A program made the translations under genes and the position numbers. From Chara braunii (taxonomy: Eukaryota; Streptophyta; Charophyceae; Charales; Characeae), in assembly GCA_003427395.1 (NCBI GenBank), contig BFEA01000137.1, positions 2,615,018-2,639,679 on the forward strand: a stretch of 24,662 nt of DNA, in the 5' to 3' direction. Each line of letters starts with the position of its first letter. The stretch's first letter is position 1. The notes beneath the pieces are model-generated. The model did not search any database. It was not told the DNA's origin and saw nothing but the letters and a program-made list of their open reading frames with translations. Shown here in pieces: positions 1 through 9,087 of this stretch.

Positions 1-60
<60 letters not shown>
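1..60. repeat. (TG)n microsatellite
   Basis: Pure TG dinucleotide run at the window edge; its true length cannot be seen because it starts at base 1. Confidence 0.97.
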
Positions 61-62
<2 letters not shown>

Positions 63-300
63 TGGGTAAGTCTGTGTTCTCTATGATAGGAGCCGTCCTT
101 CTTGCACTATTACACTCTGTTAGAAAACCAATTCCGATTCTGCAGACAATTCTTGGAAACCGAGTTGAGCTGAATTTGGAGCAAGTCGTGTAGGAAAGAG
201 AAACAGCCTTAAGAAGTTAGGAGGGATGCACTGGGTGCTTCCAGGCAAGAGAGTCGTGGAGACATCTGTCGGTATTATGTCCCCATAATGATCAGCAGCT
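61..300 (-). other. 3' flank of the GH17 gene, no gene seen
   Basis: On the minus strand this lies directly after the TGA of the GH17-X8 gene and would hold its 3' UTR. I see no convincing AATAAA-type signal and no coding sequence on either strand. Confidence 0.5.
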
Positions 301-1425
301 TCAGGCATAAATGCAGGCCCCATGAGATGGGTTCTCCCGTACAATCATTCCCATACCTTCCAAGTTGCATGCACTGGGCTTCCTTCCGTGGCTAACGTAG
401 TAGCTGTTAAACAGATAGGATCCGTGGCTTACGGGAGTGTCCGGTACAAAGCACAGTCCACCTTCTTGGGTGGCAGCACAACTCACGTTAGTTTGCCCAC
501 ACAACCAGTCAATGGCGACCAGAATAGAGGTGTCGGAAGAACAGTCATTAACAACACAGTACGTGTTTGGCCCTCCAGTAAGAGCAAGAGTCTGGTTTGG
601 ACTATTTGTATTACCCCCTCTGTCACCAGGGACACAACTCGAGTCAATAGGCGTGGCAGGAGTGGACGCATCGGCAGGAGCGCCACTGAGACGACCAGTC
701 GTAGCATTCCATCCTTTCGTCAAGTCAATTGGGTACTTGGCTGTTCCATTCAGATAGTAGATTCCCCATTCCCCCTCAAAGATTCCATTGTCATCTGTGT
801 ATGGCTTTAGGTCTTCATCCAGCAACTCGAACAGGTAAACCTGCATCCACCCGTCATCGCCCGGGCGCTTTGGAGTACCCTTCTTGCTCATCAGTTGCCC
901 GGCAAGGTAGTTGTTGAACTTCTCTCCATTCGCGACCGTCGCAATGGGGTGCCCACCAGTGGGCCATCCCACTTCCCCAATAGCCAAAGGCATCCCATAG
1001 AAGCCTTCCTTCTCTATCGCAAAGGCAAGAGCATCCATCATCATGTCCACCATGTTTGTGTAACTCAAGCCAGTGACCGGGTCTGTGTCTATCCTGCTGC
1101 CGGGGACCCCCAGCACAAAATCGACCATAAAATTGTTAGTGGGGTCCCTTGTCGGATAAAAGGGGTATATGTTCACCATGAAGGGGGAGCCCGTTTCATT
1201 CAGGAACTGCAACAAAGGTTTTATTGTATTGATGTACGACTGGTTAAATAGCCCTGCGCTTGGAGGGTACGTCGCTCGGAGACAATTGAAGTTGAGGGGG
1301 GTGACAACCTTGATGGTCTGGTCCAGACCAAATTCCTGGAGTGCTTTGTGGACATTCACCATCGCAGGAACGATCGTGGCCCAGTAAGTAGTGCCATGCT
1401 CCGGAAGAAGAACTTCGTTGCCAAT
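301..1425 (-). CDS. GH17-X8 beta-1,3-glucanase, exon 2 (catalytic core + X8 domain)
   Basis: Second and last coding exon of a glucan endo-1,3-beta-glucosidase (GH17) with a C-terminal X8/CBM43 carbohydrate-binding domain. The family hydrolyses or remodels callose-type beta-1,3-glucan at the wall. Numbering the joined 731-residue protein, the exon opens with IGNEV (general acid Glu361). The nucleophile is Glu508 in GEVGWP, where the family usually has SETGWP. Family landmarks NIYPFYPTRDP and GTPKRPG are present. Residues ~644-729 form the X8 domain, with its cysteine pattern (YCVVNDC, WLCG, VSC, GLC, SAC, GAC) and FNSYY. The exon ends in HGACIYA then TGA. There is no hydrophobic GPI tail, unlike many plant X8 glucanases. 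The exon start was chosen at the tgcag|ATT acceptor, because upstream codons (MWDDVGQ...) are intronic minisatellite. The frame is fully open. Whether the gene is functional depends on removal of a 9.8-kb intron. Confidence 0.9.
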   Translation of the reverse strand: MGNEVLLPEHGTTYWATIVPAMVNVHKALQEFGLDQTIKVVTPLNFNCLRATYPPSAGLFNQSYINTIKPLLQFLNETGSPFMVNIYPFYPTRDPTNNFMVDFVLGVPGSRIDTDPVTGLSYTNMVDMMMDALAFAIEKEGFYGMPLAIGEVGWPTGGHPIATVANGEKFNNYLAGQLMSKKGTPKRPGDDGWMQVYLFELLDEDLKPYTDDNGIFEGEWGIYYLNGTAKYPIDLTKGWNATTGRLSGAPADASTPATPIDSSCVPGDRGGNTNSPNQTLALTGGPNTYCVVNDCSSDTSILVAIDWLCGQTNVSCAATQEGGLCFVPDTPVSHGSYLFNSYYVSHGRKPSACNLEGMGMIVRENPSHGACIYA

Positions 1426-1448
1426 CTGCATTATGTATACAGCATACA

Positions 1449-1620
1449 CACATTGTCCCACATCATCCCACATTGTCCCACATGTCCCACATTTCCCACA
1501 TTGTCACGCGTTGTCACACATTGTCACACATTGTCACAAATTGTCACACATTGTCACACACATTGTCACACATTGTCACACATTGTCACACATTGTCACA
1601 CATTGTCACACATTGTCACA
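1449..1620. repeat. 10-bp minisatellite, ACATTGTCAC-type
   Basis: Tandem CACATTGTCA units, irregular at the left end (CCCACATGTCCCACATT variants) and nearly perfect from about 1510 to 1620. It sits right against the exon 2 acceptor, so it forms the 3' end of the intron. His/Thr/Leu-rich reading frames across it are translation artefacts. Confidence 0.95.
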
Positions 1621-1765
1621 AACTTACAGCCAACATGTCAAGTTCCGAATGCTGAGGGAGTCCCATGTTCCACATGTCCCACATGTCCCATGTGACACAC
1701 TACACAAGCATACCACGATCACCCACACAACAAGACACTGTTGGTGTGTGATCATGCAAGCCTCA
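1621..1765. other. intronic spacer, no gene seen
   Basis: Contains a short run of CACATGTCCC/CCATGT words at 1660-1700 resembling the neighbouring minisatellite, and otherwise nothing recognisable. Confidence 0.5.
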
Positions 1766-1962
1766 AACTCAGCAAATGCCCTCAAGTTCCCCAAACACCC
1801 TCATGCCCCCAAATTCACCAAATGTCCTCAAATGCCCTCAAATTTCACCAAGTGGCAATAGCAAATGCCCTCATAGTCACCAAACCATGCCCCCAAATTC
1901 AACAAATGCCCCCCAATGCTCTCAAATTCACTAAATGCCCTCGAAGTCATCTGAAACGGTTT
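1766..1962. repeat. degenerate ~20-bp minisatellite (CAAATGCCCTCAAATTCAC)
   Basis: Imperfect tandem copies of a C/A-rich unit. The Ty3 element inserted into this array: a further unit (aatgccctcagattccc) continues beyond the 3' LTR at 10095. Confidence 0.75.
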
Positions 1963-1994
1963 CACCCAGTTAACCCGACATTTGCAGACACAGA

Positions 1995-2185
1995 GATTCG
2001 ATCCCTAGACCTGTGCCTTAACCCTGTACATTGAACCTGTGTGCTGCGTGAGATTCGATCCCTAGACTTACCCTGTACCCTGTACCCTGTACATTGACCC
2101 TGTGTGCTGAGTGAGATTCGATCCCTAGACCCATCCTGTACCCTGTACATAGGCCCAGCGATCTGTGTAGGACTTGATCCCTAGG
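1995..2185 (+). repeat. ~60-bp tandem array within the 5' LTR
   Basis: GATTCGATCCCTAGAC recurs at 1995, 2052 and 2115, with a diverged fourth copy near 2168, separated by CCTGTACCCTGTACATTG / CCTGTGTGCTG spacers. The same array is in the 3' LTR (from 9104). Confidence 0.85.
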
Positions 2186-2524
2186 TCTGTAGGATGGGAG
2201 TTGAGTCTGTTACCAGTGGGACTAAAGAGTCTGTTCTAGAAGTCTCTTCCTAAGTCTACTGTGCGCCTAGAGTCTGTCTGTAGGTCTGTAGACTGTAGAA
2301 GGTCGTAGGTCCCTGTAGGCAGTCCAGTCAGCAGGTACCTGGGTAAGGGCTGCACGTGGGGAAGGTTCTGGAGCACGTGGAGAGTTCCACGCATTTTGGC
2401 CCAGAAGCCCCACCCGTTTGGAAGCTTCCAGGCCCAGGTTCACGCGTTCTGAAGGGACCCAGGCCCACGCGTTTTGGCCCAGGCCCACGCGTTTTGGGGC
2501 AGGGCCCAGCCACCTCCGAAGAAG

Positions 2525-2532
2525 TATAAATA
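2525..2532 (+). promoter_or_regulatory. TATA box of the 5' LTR
   Basis: TATAAATA in a GC-rich setting ~470 bases before the LTR end, conserved at the same place in the 3' LTR. Position and conservation fit the U3 promoter of a retrotransposon. Confidence 0.7.
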
Positions 2533-2999
2533 AACAGGCAGCGTCCAGCCATTCATTCATTCGCCTGTGAGCCATGTGGAAGTGCTGCCTTGGTATCTTG
2601 TGCGTGGAGGTCTGCAAGTGCCCGGAGGGGAAGTGGGGCAGTGAGGAAGACAGCGACCATAGCTGGCCAGTGAGGTAGACGACGGCGGCCATAGCTGGAA
2701 GGAGGAAGACGACGGCGGCCATAGCCGCCCAGCTGTTGGTGTAGACGGAGTGTACAATGTGTGTGTGGCTGTGTAGCGTGGACATTCAGGGTGATCCTCG
2801 TACGTGCGTGCATGAGGGAGAGTGAGGCTGGTGGTTGAGACAGTGTGCAGCGGCCATAGCCGCAAGTTGTACAGTTGTTCTGAACACAGTTAAAGTGCAA
2901 GACTTAGTTCATTGTTCGTTATGAGTTGACGAGTTTGGTTTGCCATCAGTTCTCATGTCTGCGTATTGTGAGCAAGTCCAGAGTCGAGTCTGATTGCAT

Positions 3000-3014
3000 T
3001 GGTATCGGAGCTGG
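3000..3014 (+). other. primer binding site (tRNA-iMet type)
   Basis: TGGTATCGGAGCTGG starts two bases after the 5' LTR. It resembles TGGTATCAGAGC, the common plant retrotransposon site complementary to the 3' end of initiator tRNA-Met, with one substitution. Confidence 0.85.
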
Positions 3015-3084
3015 TTCCCGTTGTCCACTTTGGAGCTACAGCAGCGAGTTGGACGAACACGAAAGCAGACATAGACAAAAATAG

Positions 3085-3088
<4 letters not shown>

Positions 3089-3169
<81 letters not shown>
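3089..3169. repeat. (GA)n microsatellite in the Ty3 leader
   Basis: Uninterrupted AG run of about 80 bases between the primer site and gag. Confidence 0.97.
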
Positions 3170-3172
<3 letters not shown>

Positions 3173-3353
3173 GCGGACGGCAGCCATAGCTGCCAAGCTC
3201 GGGAAAGAAGACGACCAGCAAGAAGAAGGAGATAGACGCAGAGAGAAGGAAGAAGAAAGTGACGAAGAGGGAGGCAAAGTCAGCCATAGCCGAGGTGAAG
3301 AAGACGAAGGTCTTGACGAAGAAGAAGGTCCACCATAGCCGGAAGGTTGGGGG

Positions 3354-3446
3354 GTTGACCAGAGGAGTTGACCAAGGGCGTTGACCGAGGTTGACCAGGG
3401 CGTTGACCAGGAGCGTAGACCGGCGAGTTGACCAAGACCGTTGACC
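3354..3446 (+). repeat. GTTGACC short tandem array in the Ty3 leader
   Basis: Seven exact GTTGACC words and one variant (cgtagacc) at irregular 10-18 base spacing. TTGACC contains the TTGAC core recognised by plant WRKY factors. Whether that matters here is unknown. Confidence 0.75.
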
Positions 3447-3738
3447 GGAGTGTCCACCCAGCTGGAGCGAGAAGATTACCGATACCGTCTCTCCAAGCCC
3501 TGGCATATCCCTTACCCCGTGGATGTGCACCTTCACCCGTGTACTTGTTGACGTCAAGTTTGTCAAGGTCAGTCAGTCATATCTCCCTGTCAGTTCTGTC
3601 CAGGTCGGTAGGACTTTGTGATTGTGGTCATAGAACCGTGAGACTAGCCTGAGTAGTGAGTCAAGACCCCTCGATAGAAGTTAACCTGTTTGGTCTACGT
3701 GTTGAGGTGCGAAATTGTGTTGATTGTGCACCGTCACC

Positions 3739-5520
3739 ATGGTGGACCTCATGTCTGGAACTAGTACCACCCCCTACAGCAAGGAGCAAGAGGAGAGACA
3801 TGCCGCTATTCTGCGAGAGAGGAAGGAGAGAATGGAGAAGAGGGAGCTGATCAAGCAGGCCAAGATGCTGGCCCTGCTGGAGGAGCAAAAAGCGAAGAAG
3901 AAGCAGATGGAAGAGGAGTTGAAGAAATGGACGAAGGAACAAGAGGAGAAGATAGCATCCATACAAGCGGAGGTGGAGAAAGAAGAAGAAGAAGAAAAGA
4001 AGGCGGAAGAAGAAGTGTCATTGGAAAGGAGAAGAGGAGGAGCCAGGACGAGTAAGGAGGAGGAGATTGAGAAGACAACACAAGAATGGACTGCACATTT
4101 GGAGTTGGGGGAAGATAGGGAGGCAGAGCTGGCCATACCCCAAGCAGAGAGAGAAGCGGCAATAAGAGGGTTAGAAGCAGAGAGGAACCCGGTGAGGAGA
4201 AAGGCGGAAGAGGAGGAACAACAAAGGGCATGGAAGTGGCGTTTGTCCCAAGAAAGAGTTAGGCGTTTGGAGGCGGCGGATCAAGAAGAAAGGGACCTGA
4301 AAACGGCGGGGACCAGGATGGGGAAAAACAGGGAAGAGATTGAGATAGCCACTAAACTCGATACCCTGACCCAAAGTGTGGAATCTCTACTAATTGCACA
4401 TCGTGAGCAAACGCAGTACATCCGCAACTTAGATGTAAAGATAGATGTGATACGTGCTAGGTTTAAAGATTTTGTCCGTGACATGTTGAAGTACTTGGTG
4501 GACCAGGTCCACCTGGCAATTAGTAAGATGAAAGAATTCTGCGCTGGTGCCATTGAAGGCGCCAAGTTAGCGACTCCTAAGGAAGAGGAGCCGGCCCCAC
4601 CACGCCGTGAGAAAGTCAAGGTTCGTTTTCCCGAACCCCTCAGTGGAAAGGAGGAGGAGGATTTTGATAACAGGGAGGCCAACCTGCACTCCTATTTGTA
4701 CTTAAAGGGAGTCACGCCTGAGGACCATACTTTGGTGGCCTTCCAGGCCCTTCGAGACGGGGCAACTAGTTTTTCCAGGTCGCTGGCCCGCGTTGCTAAC
4801 TACGACAATGATGTGGTTACATATTCTAGATTAACTCCGCTCTCCGAATTCCTGAAATTACTTAGAGAGCAATTCTCAGATGTGATGCGGGGGCTCAAAG
4901 ACTCCGACAAACTCCAAATGATCAACAAGCGGAAGTGGAGGAGTGTGCATGCGCTTAAGTCCGCTATGGACGAACTAATTGTTGTTCCTGGGCATGGGGT
5001 AACAAATGCCCAACTAATCCAACTCTTTTATCGTGCCCTCCCTTAGAACATTCAGGGACATTTCTTTGAGAAAAAGAATCAGCAGGGCATGACCTACGAC
5101 ACCCTCAGTCGGGAGGCAGCTGCATTTGCCGCCCAAGCGTCGCCAGTTACCACATTCTGGCACAAAGATCTATCAAAGGGAAAAACGTGGAAGGGACGCA
5201 CCATCTCCGGTCAAATTAAGGCCAAAGACAGTTTGATACTAACAATGGAAGAAGGTGGTGCTGACATGGTTCCCTACTCTGACATCGAGTGGGAACTAGA
5301 GGAAGAAGACAATGACACTCGTACAGGGGAGAACCTACGTTGCTGTTGCGGCCGTAGGGAGGCTGCAAGGAGGAGGACAAAGGTCCGACCAGAATGGCCA
5401 AGCCCCGGGTGGCCAAGGACAGCGCGGCCAGGGGTTTGGCGGCAATGGCAACCGCCAAGCGGAAGGAAGGGGAGGTCCCTCGTCCAACCTTCCGCGTTTT
5501 CGTCGGTCACCTCCTAGACA
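3739..5520 (+). pseudogene. Ty3 gag (capsid), broken by a TAG and a frameshift
   Basis: Structural protein of the retrotransposon particle. The ATG at 3739 is in a strong context (gtcaccATGG). Residues ~15-200 are Glu/Lys/Arg-rich and predicted coiled coil, ~205-270 are helical, and ~295-435 match the retrotransposon Gag capsid fold region (VRFPEPLSG ... FQALRDGA ... LREQFSD ... LIQLFYRALP). A TAG at 5044-5046 stops the first 435 residues, but the same frame continues with typical capsid-end sequence (TYDTLSREAAAFAAQ) to ~5330. There a frameshift leads to a Gly/Gln/Arg-rich nucleocapsid-like tail (5340-5520). The long coiled coil before the capsid is larger than in most plant Ty3 elements. 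A remnant zinc knuckle follows at 5614. Confidence 0.85.
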
Positions 5521-5613
5521 AGGATGGTAGCACCCATGCCGGCCCGAGGGCCGACCATGGAAGATTTGGGCACAGAGCAGAAGGTTTAGCAAAAACGCAT
5601 CAATAGTTCTCAA

Positions 5614-5655
5614 TGCGTACTCAGCGGGGACCCAGGCCACATCATAAAATTTTGT
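5614..5655 (+). pseudogene. degenerate CCHC zinc knuckle of gag
   Basis: Reads CVLSGDPGHIIKFC, matching C-x2-C-x4-H-x4-C except that the second Cys is Ser (AGC at 5623-5625). Flanking frames are broken. It marks the nucleocapsid end of Gag. Confidence 0.65.
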
Positions 5656-5779
5656 CTTAAGCATAGAGACCGTGCTGCGTCTGGGGCAGCAAAAGACAAC
5701 CGCCTGTAGGAGTTGCAACTGCCCCTACCCAAGAGTATGTGGATTTGAGCATGCGCACGAAGTAGAGTCTCCCACTTCA

Positions 5780-6400
5780 CATATCTCCATGGCAGAGGTT
5801 GCAGTCCACCGTCTAGTAGGCTGTCCAAAGACTGCTTGTGTTAGAGTCTCTCTAGACGTTTCCCTCACAAGCTCAGTTGAGGAGTTAAGAGAAAGGAGGC
5901 AAGCCTGGGCCAAGAGGAAGAAGGATAGTAAAGGACAACTTATCCTCGCAGACGTAGAAATTTTTAGAGTTAGAGTAGGTGCCTTGATAGACAGTGGGGC
6001 GACTAGGAGTTATATTAGTCGTAATTTCTCGTAAAGCATTGAAGAAGTTGAAGCTAAATCCAAAAGTCCAACGCTTAGAAAAACCTGTATTTAGCATCCT
6101 CGTAGACAACAGTAGGATGTGCGTCGAAGAGTATGTTGAGGGGGTCCACGCCTACTTTCGCCTCGAGAAAGATGGGAAGGTAGAGAAAGTACTGCACTCC
6201 TTGACCCTCCTCGTAGAAGACAGTCTCCCGTTTGACATTGAGTTAGGCATAAATTGGGGAGAGGCAGCGGGAGCCACACTTCACCTTAGAGAGCACGAGT
6301 GCAGGCTTCCTAGGACGTCAGGCGAAGTCAAGCAAGTCCGTCTGTTCCATGAGTCCGGGGTGGATAATCCCCTCACCCATTGCTGCCTCAGCGCTCTTGC
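5780..6400 (+). pseudogene. Ty3 aspartic protease, frameshifted
   Basis: Would cut the Gag-Pol polyprotein. The active-site motif is ALIDSGATRSYIS, with the catalytic Asp at 5990-5992. Just after it a frameshift near 6010-6030 moves the reading frame. The continuation (ISRKALKKLKLNP ... FSILVDN ... LPFDIELGINW), with the usual second half 'LGxNW', is in the next frame up to ~6260. A further shift near 6400 joins the reverse transcriptase frame. The 5660-5780 stretch before it is a linker with no recognisable domain. Confidence 0.8.
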
Positions 6401-6408
6401 GTTCGCCA

Positions 6409-7578
6409 GACTTTGTGCGAAAGGAGCAGCTCGAAGAGCAGGTGTTCGTAGCCTATGTTAGGCCGATTTTTGATACGCCTAAAGAGGAAGAGAAAATCCA
6501 TCCTACTATCACCAGTCTGCTAGAAGAGTACAAGGACTTATTTGAAGCACCTTCAAGAGTAGTGCCCAGACCAATCCAGCACCGTATAGAGATAGAACCT
6601 GGGAGTAGAACGCCTAAGAGGGCAATTTATAAGATGTCTCCTAAGGAGTTAGAGGAGATTTGCGGACAGTTACATGAGCTCCTAGAGAAAGGATGGATCA
6701 AACCTAACTCACCGTTTGACGCACCTGTTCTATTTGTCCCAAAGAAAGAGGGAGAGCTACCCATGTGTGTAAGCTACAGGGGACTGAACGCCATCACGAT
6801 TAAGAATTCAGAGCCGCTACCTCGCATAGATGTCTTGTTAGATCGAGTGCAGGGATGCCAGTATTTCTCAAAGATAGATTTGAAGTCAGGTTACCATCAG
6901 ATAGAGGTACATCTTGCCGATCAGTATAAGACGGCGTTCAAGACAAGGCATGGGCATTACGAGTTCATAGTGATGTCGTTTGGACTTACTAATGCACTGG
7001 TTACATTTCAGCGCTGCATGAACGACTTGTTTAGACTGTGGTTAGATAGATTCGTCGTAGTTTATTTAGACGATATCTTAATGTTCAGTAAGACCCTCGA
7101 GGAACATGAGGGTCATCTGCGGCAGATTCTAAGCAAGTTGAGAGAGTCTAACTTCAAGATTGACCCAAAGAAGTGCGAATGGGCCAAGACAAAGGTCCTT
7201 TACCTAGGCCATGTACTAGACAGCGACAACATTCGGCCTGAGGACAACAAAATTGCATTCATTAGAGACTGGCCAACTCCTAAGACGCTGACAGAGTTAC
7301 GCTCATTCCTAGGACTGGCTAACTACTATAAGAAGTTCGTGAGGAACTTCTCCACGATCATTGCTCCCCTTTGTAGGTTGCTGAAGAAAGAGACCATCTG
7401 GAAGTGGGACCATGATTGTACGTCAGCCTTCAAGAAATTGAAGAAGGCCCTAATAGAATACCCTGTCCTTAAAGTTGTTGATCCGTCATTACCATTCGTT
7501 GTTACTACAGACGCTAGTCAGTATGGCATAGGTGTCGTTTTACAACAAGATTACGGTAATGGTTTTAGACCCGTATAG
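6409..7578 (+). pseudogene. Ty3 reverse transcriptase domain
   Basis: Copies the element's RNA into DNA. One open stretch holds the whole palm: KGWIKPNSPFDAPVLFVPKK, then YRGLNAITIKN, then FSKIDLKSGYHQI (motif A), then MSFGLTNALVTFQ (motif B, where the family has APATFQ), then YLDDIL (motif C, catalytic Asp pair at 7069-7074), then LGHVLD and the SFLGLANYYKKFV connection. It ends at TAG 7576-7578, in the RPV-F junction where family members have Glu. The best preserved part of the element. Confidence 0.92.
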
Positions 7579-7906
7579 TTTATGTCAGCCAGCCTCATAA
7601 AAGGTAGCAGCATCGACATACGGGAGGGAACTCTATGCTCTCAGGCAGGCCTTAGATCACTGGAAACACTACCTGCTTCGGAGGCACTTCAAGGTATATT
7701 CTGATCACGAGACTCTTCGATGGCTGCAGACACAGGCCAAGATGACGCCCAAGTTGACTAGATAGGTTGCCGAGATAGACCAATTTGACTTTGAGTTAAA
7801 ACCAGTAAAAGAAAAGTATAACGTGGTAGCTGATGCTCTAAGTAGAAGGGCTGATTACTTCGGCGCCATAGTGCACTATCTAGAAATAGGGGCCGATCTG
7901 CAGTAG
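7480..7906 (+). pseudogene. Ty3 RNase H domain, broken by stops and a frameshift
   Basis: Degrades the RNA of the RNA-DNA hybrid. It overlaps the end of the RT frame: TTDASQYGIG with the first catalytic Asp at 7510-7512. After the TAG at 7576 and a frameshift before 7620 come GRELYAL (Glu 7628-7630) and YSDHETLRWL (Asp 7703-7705), then VVADALSRR. A second TAG (7763-7765) replaces a Trp position in LTRxVAEIDQF, and a third is at 7904-7906. All catalytic acidic residues remain. Confidence 0.88.
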
Positions 7907-9087
7907 AAAGTAAGAGATGCCTATGCGAGGATCCAATCTACAATGAGCTGTTGAAGAGAGTAAAGGAAGGCCCAGATAGTGAGCCACACTACCGAACCAC
8001 GAACGGGCTACTGTTTGAAAAGACCAATGTCGTTGATAGACTGTGCGTCCTCAACCGTGAAGAGATCCACAGTTTAATCGTAGGGGAATGCCACGATACG
8101 ACACTTCGGATGGCAGAAGACCTTAGCTAACCAGCCTAACGTGATGATGTCATACACGTGGCCAGGTATGAAAGCAGACTGCATAGAGTATGTGCGCAGC
8201 TGCAAGGTATGTCAACGTAACAAGACTACTACAAGAGCCCCTCTAAGTCTCCTTAGACCTTTGCCTATTCCATCAGGACCCGGAGATTCTGTTTCCATCG
8301 ACTTCATGGATACTGGGGTCAAAAGTAGGCACGACAAAACTCAAGTCATGGTCATAGTAGATATATTTAGTAAGTATGTAGTGTTTGTTCCCCTGCCTTC
8401 AAAGGCACGTACAAACTTTGTCATTAGTAAGTTTTTCGACTTCTCGATAAGCGAGCATGGCATGCCACTGTCCATAGTTAGTGATAGGGACATGCGGTTT
8501 ACTAGTCAGAATTGGCAGGATCTTACGAAAGTTTATGCGTATAAGTTATTGATGTCGTCAAGACGACACCCAAAGACTAATGGTCAGACAGAGCAGATGA
8601 ATAAGATCTTGCAACAACTACTTAGAATGTATATTAGACCAGATAAGATAAACTGGGATGAGATGCTTCCCAAGGTAGCAAGTGCCTACAATAACAGTGT
8701 TCATCTAGCTACCTGCAGGACTCCTAATGAGCTACATAAGTCATTTAGACCTAGGCAACCGTTTGAGGGACTAGACCGGGATCAAATACAGAGACTACCA
8801 CCCGGCACATGAGAGTTTGCGTTGCAGCACGAGCAAGAAGTTGCTAAGGTCATAGACAATCTAAGAAAAACCCAGCATCGGATGATAGAGCAAGCTAACA
8901 AGCACCGCCGACCTACACAGTTTCAGGTAGGCGATCTAGTCTAGGTCAAGTCCTTTGAGTTTGCACCTGAGGAAAACATCTCGCAGAAGCTCTTACTTGC
9001 GTATAGAGGACCGTGGCCTGTCCTTGAAGTCAAAGGAGGAGAGGATGGCCCGTCATATACCATAGAGATTCCGGCCAGTTAACCCAA
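7907..9087 (+). pseudogene. Ty3 integrase, broken by frameshifts and two stops
   Basis: Inserts the cDNA into the genome. The HHCC zinc domain is split by a small frameshift: His 8092 and His 8102 in different frames, Cys 8201 and Cys 8210. The catalytic core is intact from 8141 to 8812: Asp 8300-8302 (SIDFMD), Asp 8483-8485 (VSDRD), Glu 8591-8593 (NGQTEQMN), giving D-D-35-E spacing. The C-terminal part (FALQHEQEVAK ... ANKHRRPTQFQVGDLV ... YRGPWPVLEV) carries TGA 8810 and TAG 8942, the latter at the Trp usually found after GDLV. The frame ends in IEIPAS, with its TAA inside the 3' LTR. No chromodomain is seen. Confidence 0.9.

Larger units (their letters stand above)
1967..2998 (+). repeat. 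5' LTR of the Ty3 element
   Basis: Direct repeat of 9076-10090 with scattered substitutions and short indels. It ends in TGATTGCA immediately before the primer site. The 5' end reads CAGTTAACCC rather than the usual TG. It holds a ~60-bp tandem array at its start, a TATA box at 2525, and three ~30-bp units with a CATA-loop hairpin motif near 2650-2730. Confidence 0.92.
2651..3345 (+). repeat. recurrent CATA-loop hairpin motif (LTR and leader)
   Basis: The word CCATAGC recurs about seven times (near 2658, 2689, 2719, 2859, 3184, 3283, 3333). Several copies are flanked by complementary bases: GGCGGC-CATA-GCCGCC near 2714, GCGGC-CATA-GCCGC near 2854, GGCAGC-CATA-GCTGCC near 3179. The stem sequence changes while pairing is kept. 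Other copies have one or more mismatches. It lies downstream of the TATA box, so it would be in the genomic RNA. Confidence 0.6.

Noticed and set aside
874-900. A second CTCATCAG word as a possible hammerhead core on the minus strand
   Set aside because: It lies in GH17 exon 2 and lacks the GAAA box and pairing stems.
1500-1620. CRISPR-like regular spacing
   Set aside because: 10-bp tandem units with no unique spacers in a eukaryotic intron; a minisatellite.
1348-1861. His/Thr/Leu-rich plus-strand frames
   Set aside because: Products of the 10-bp CACATTGTCA minisatellite; no start context, domain or codon structure.
2267-2785. A 172-residue minus-strand frame, repeated at 9405-10004
   Set aside because: It recurs only because the LTR recurs. 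It is antisense to the LTR, its length differs between copies, and no domain is recognisable.
3036-3566. Ser/Leu repeat proteins opposite the Ty3 leader
   Set aside because: Translation of the (GA)n tract and flanking purine-rich leader in antisense.
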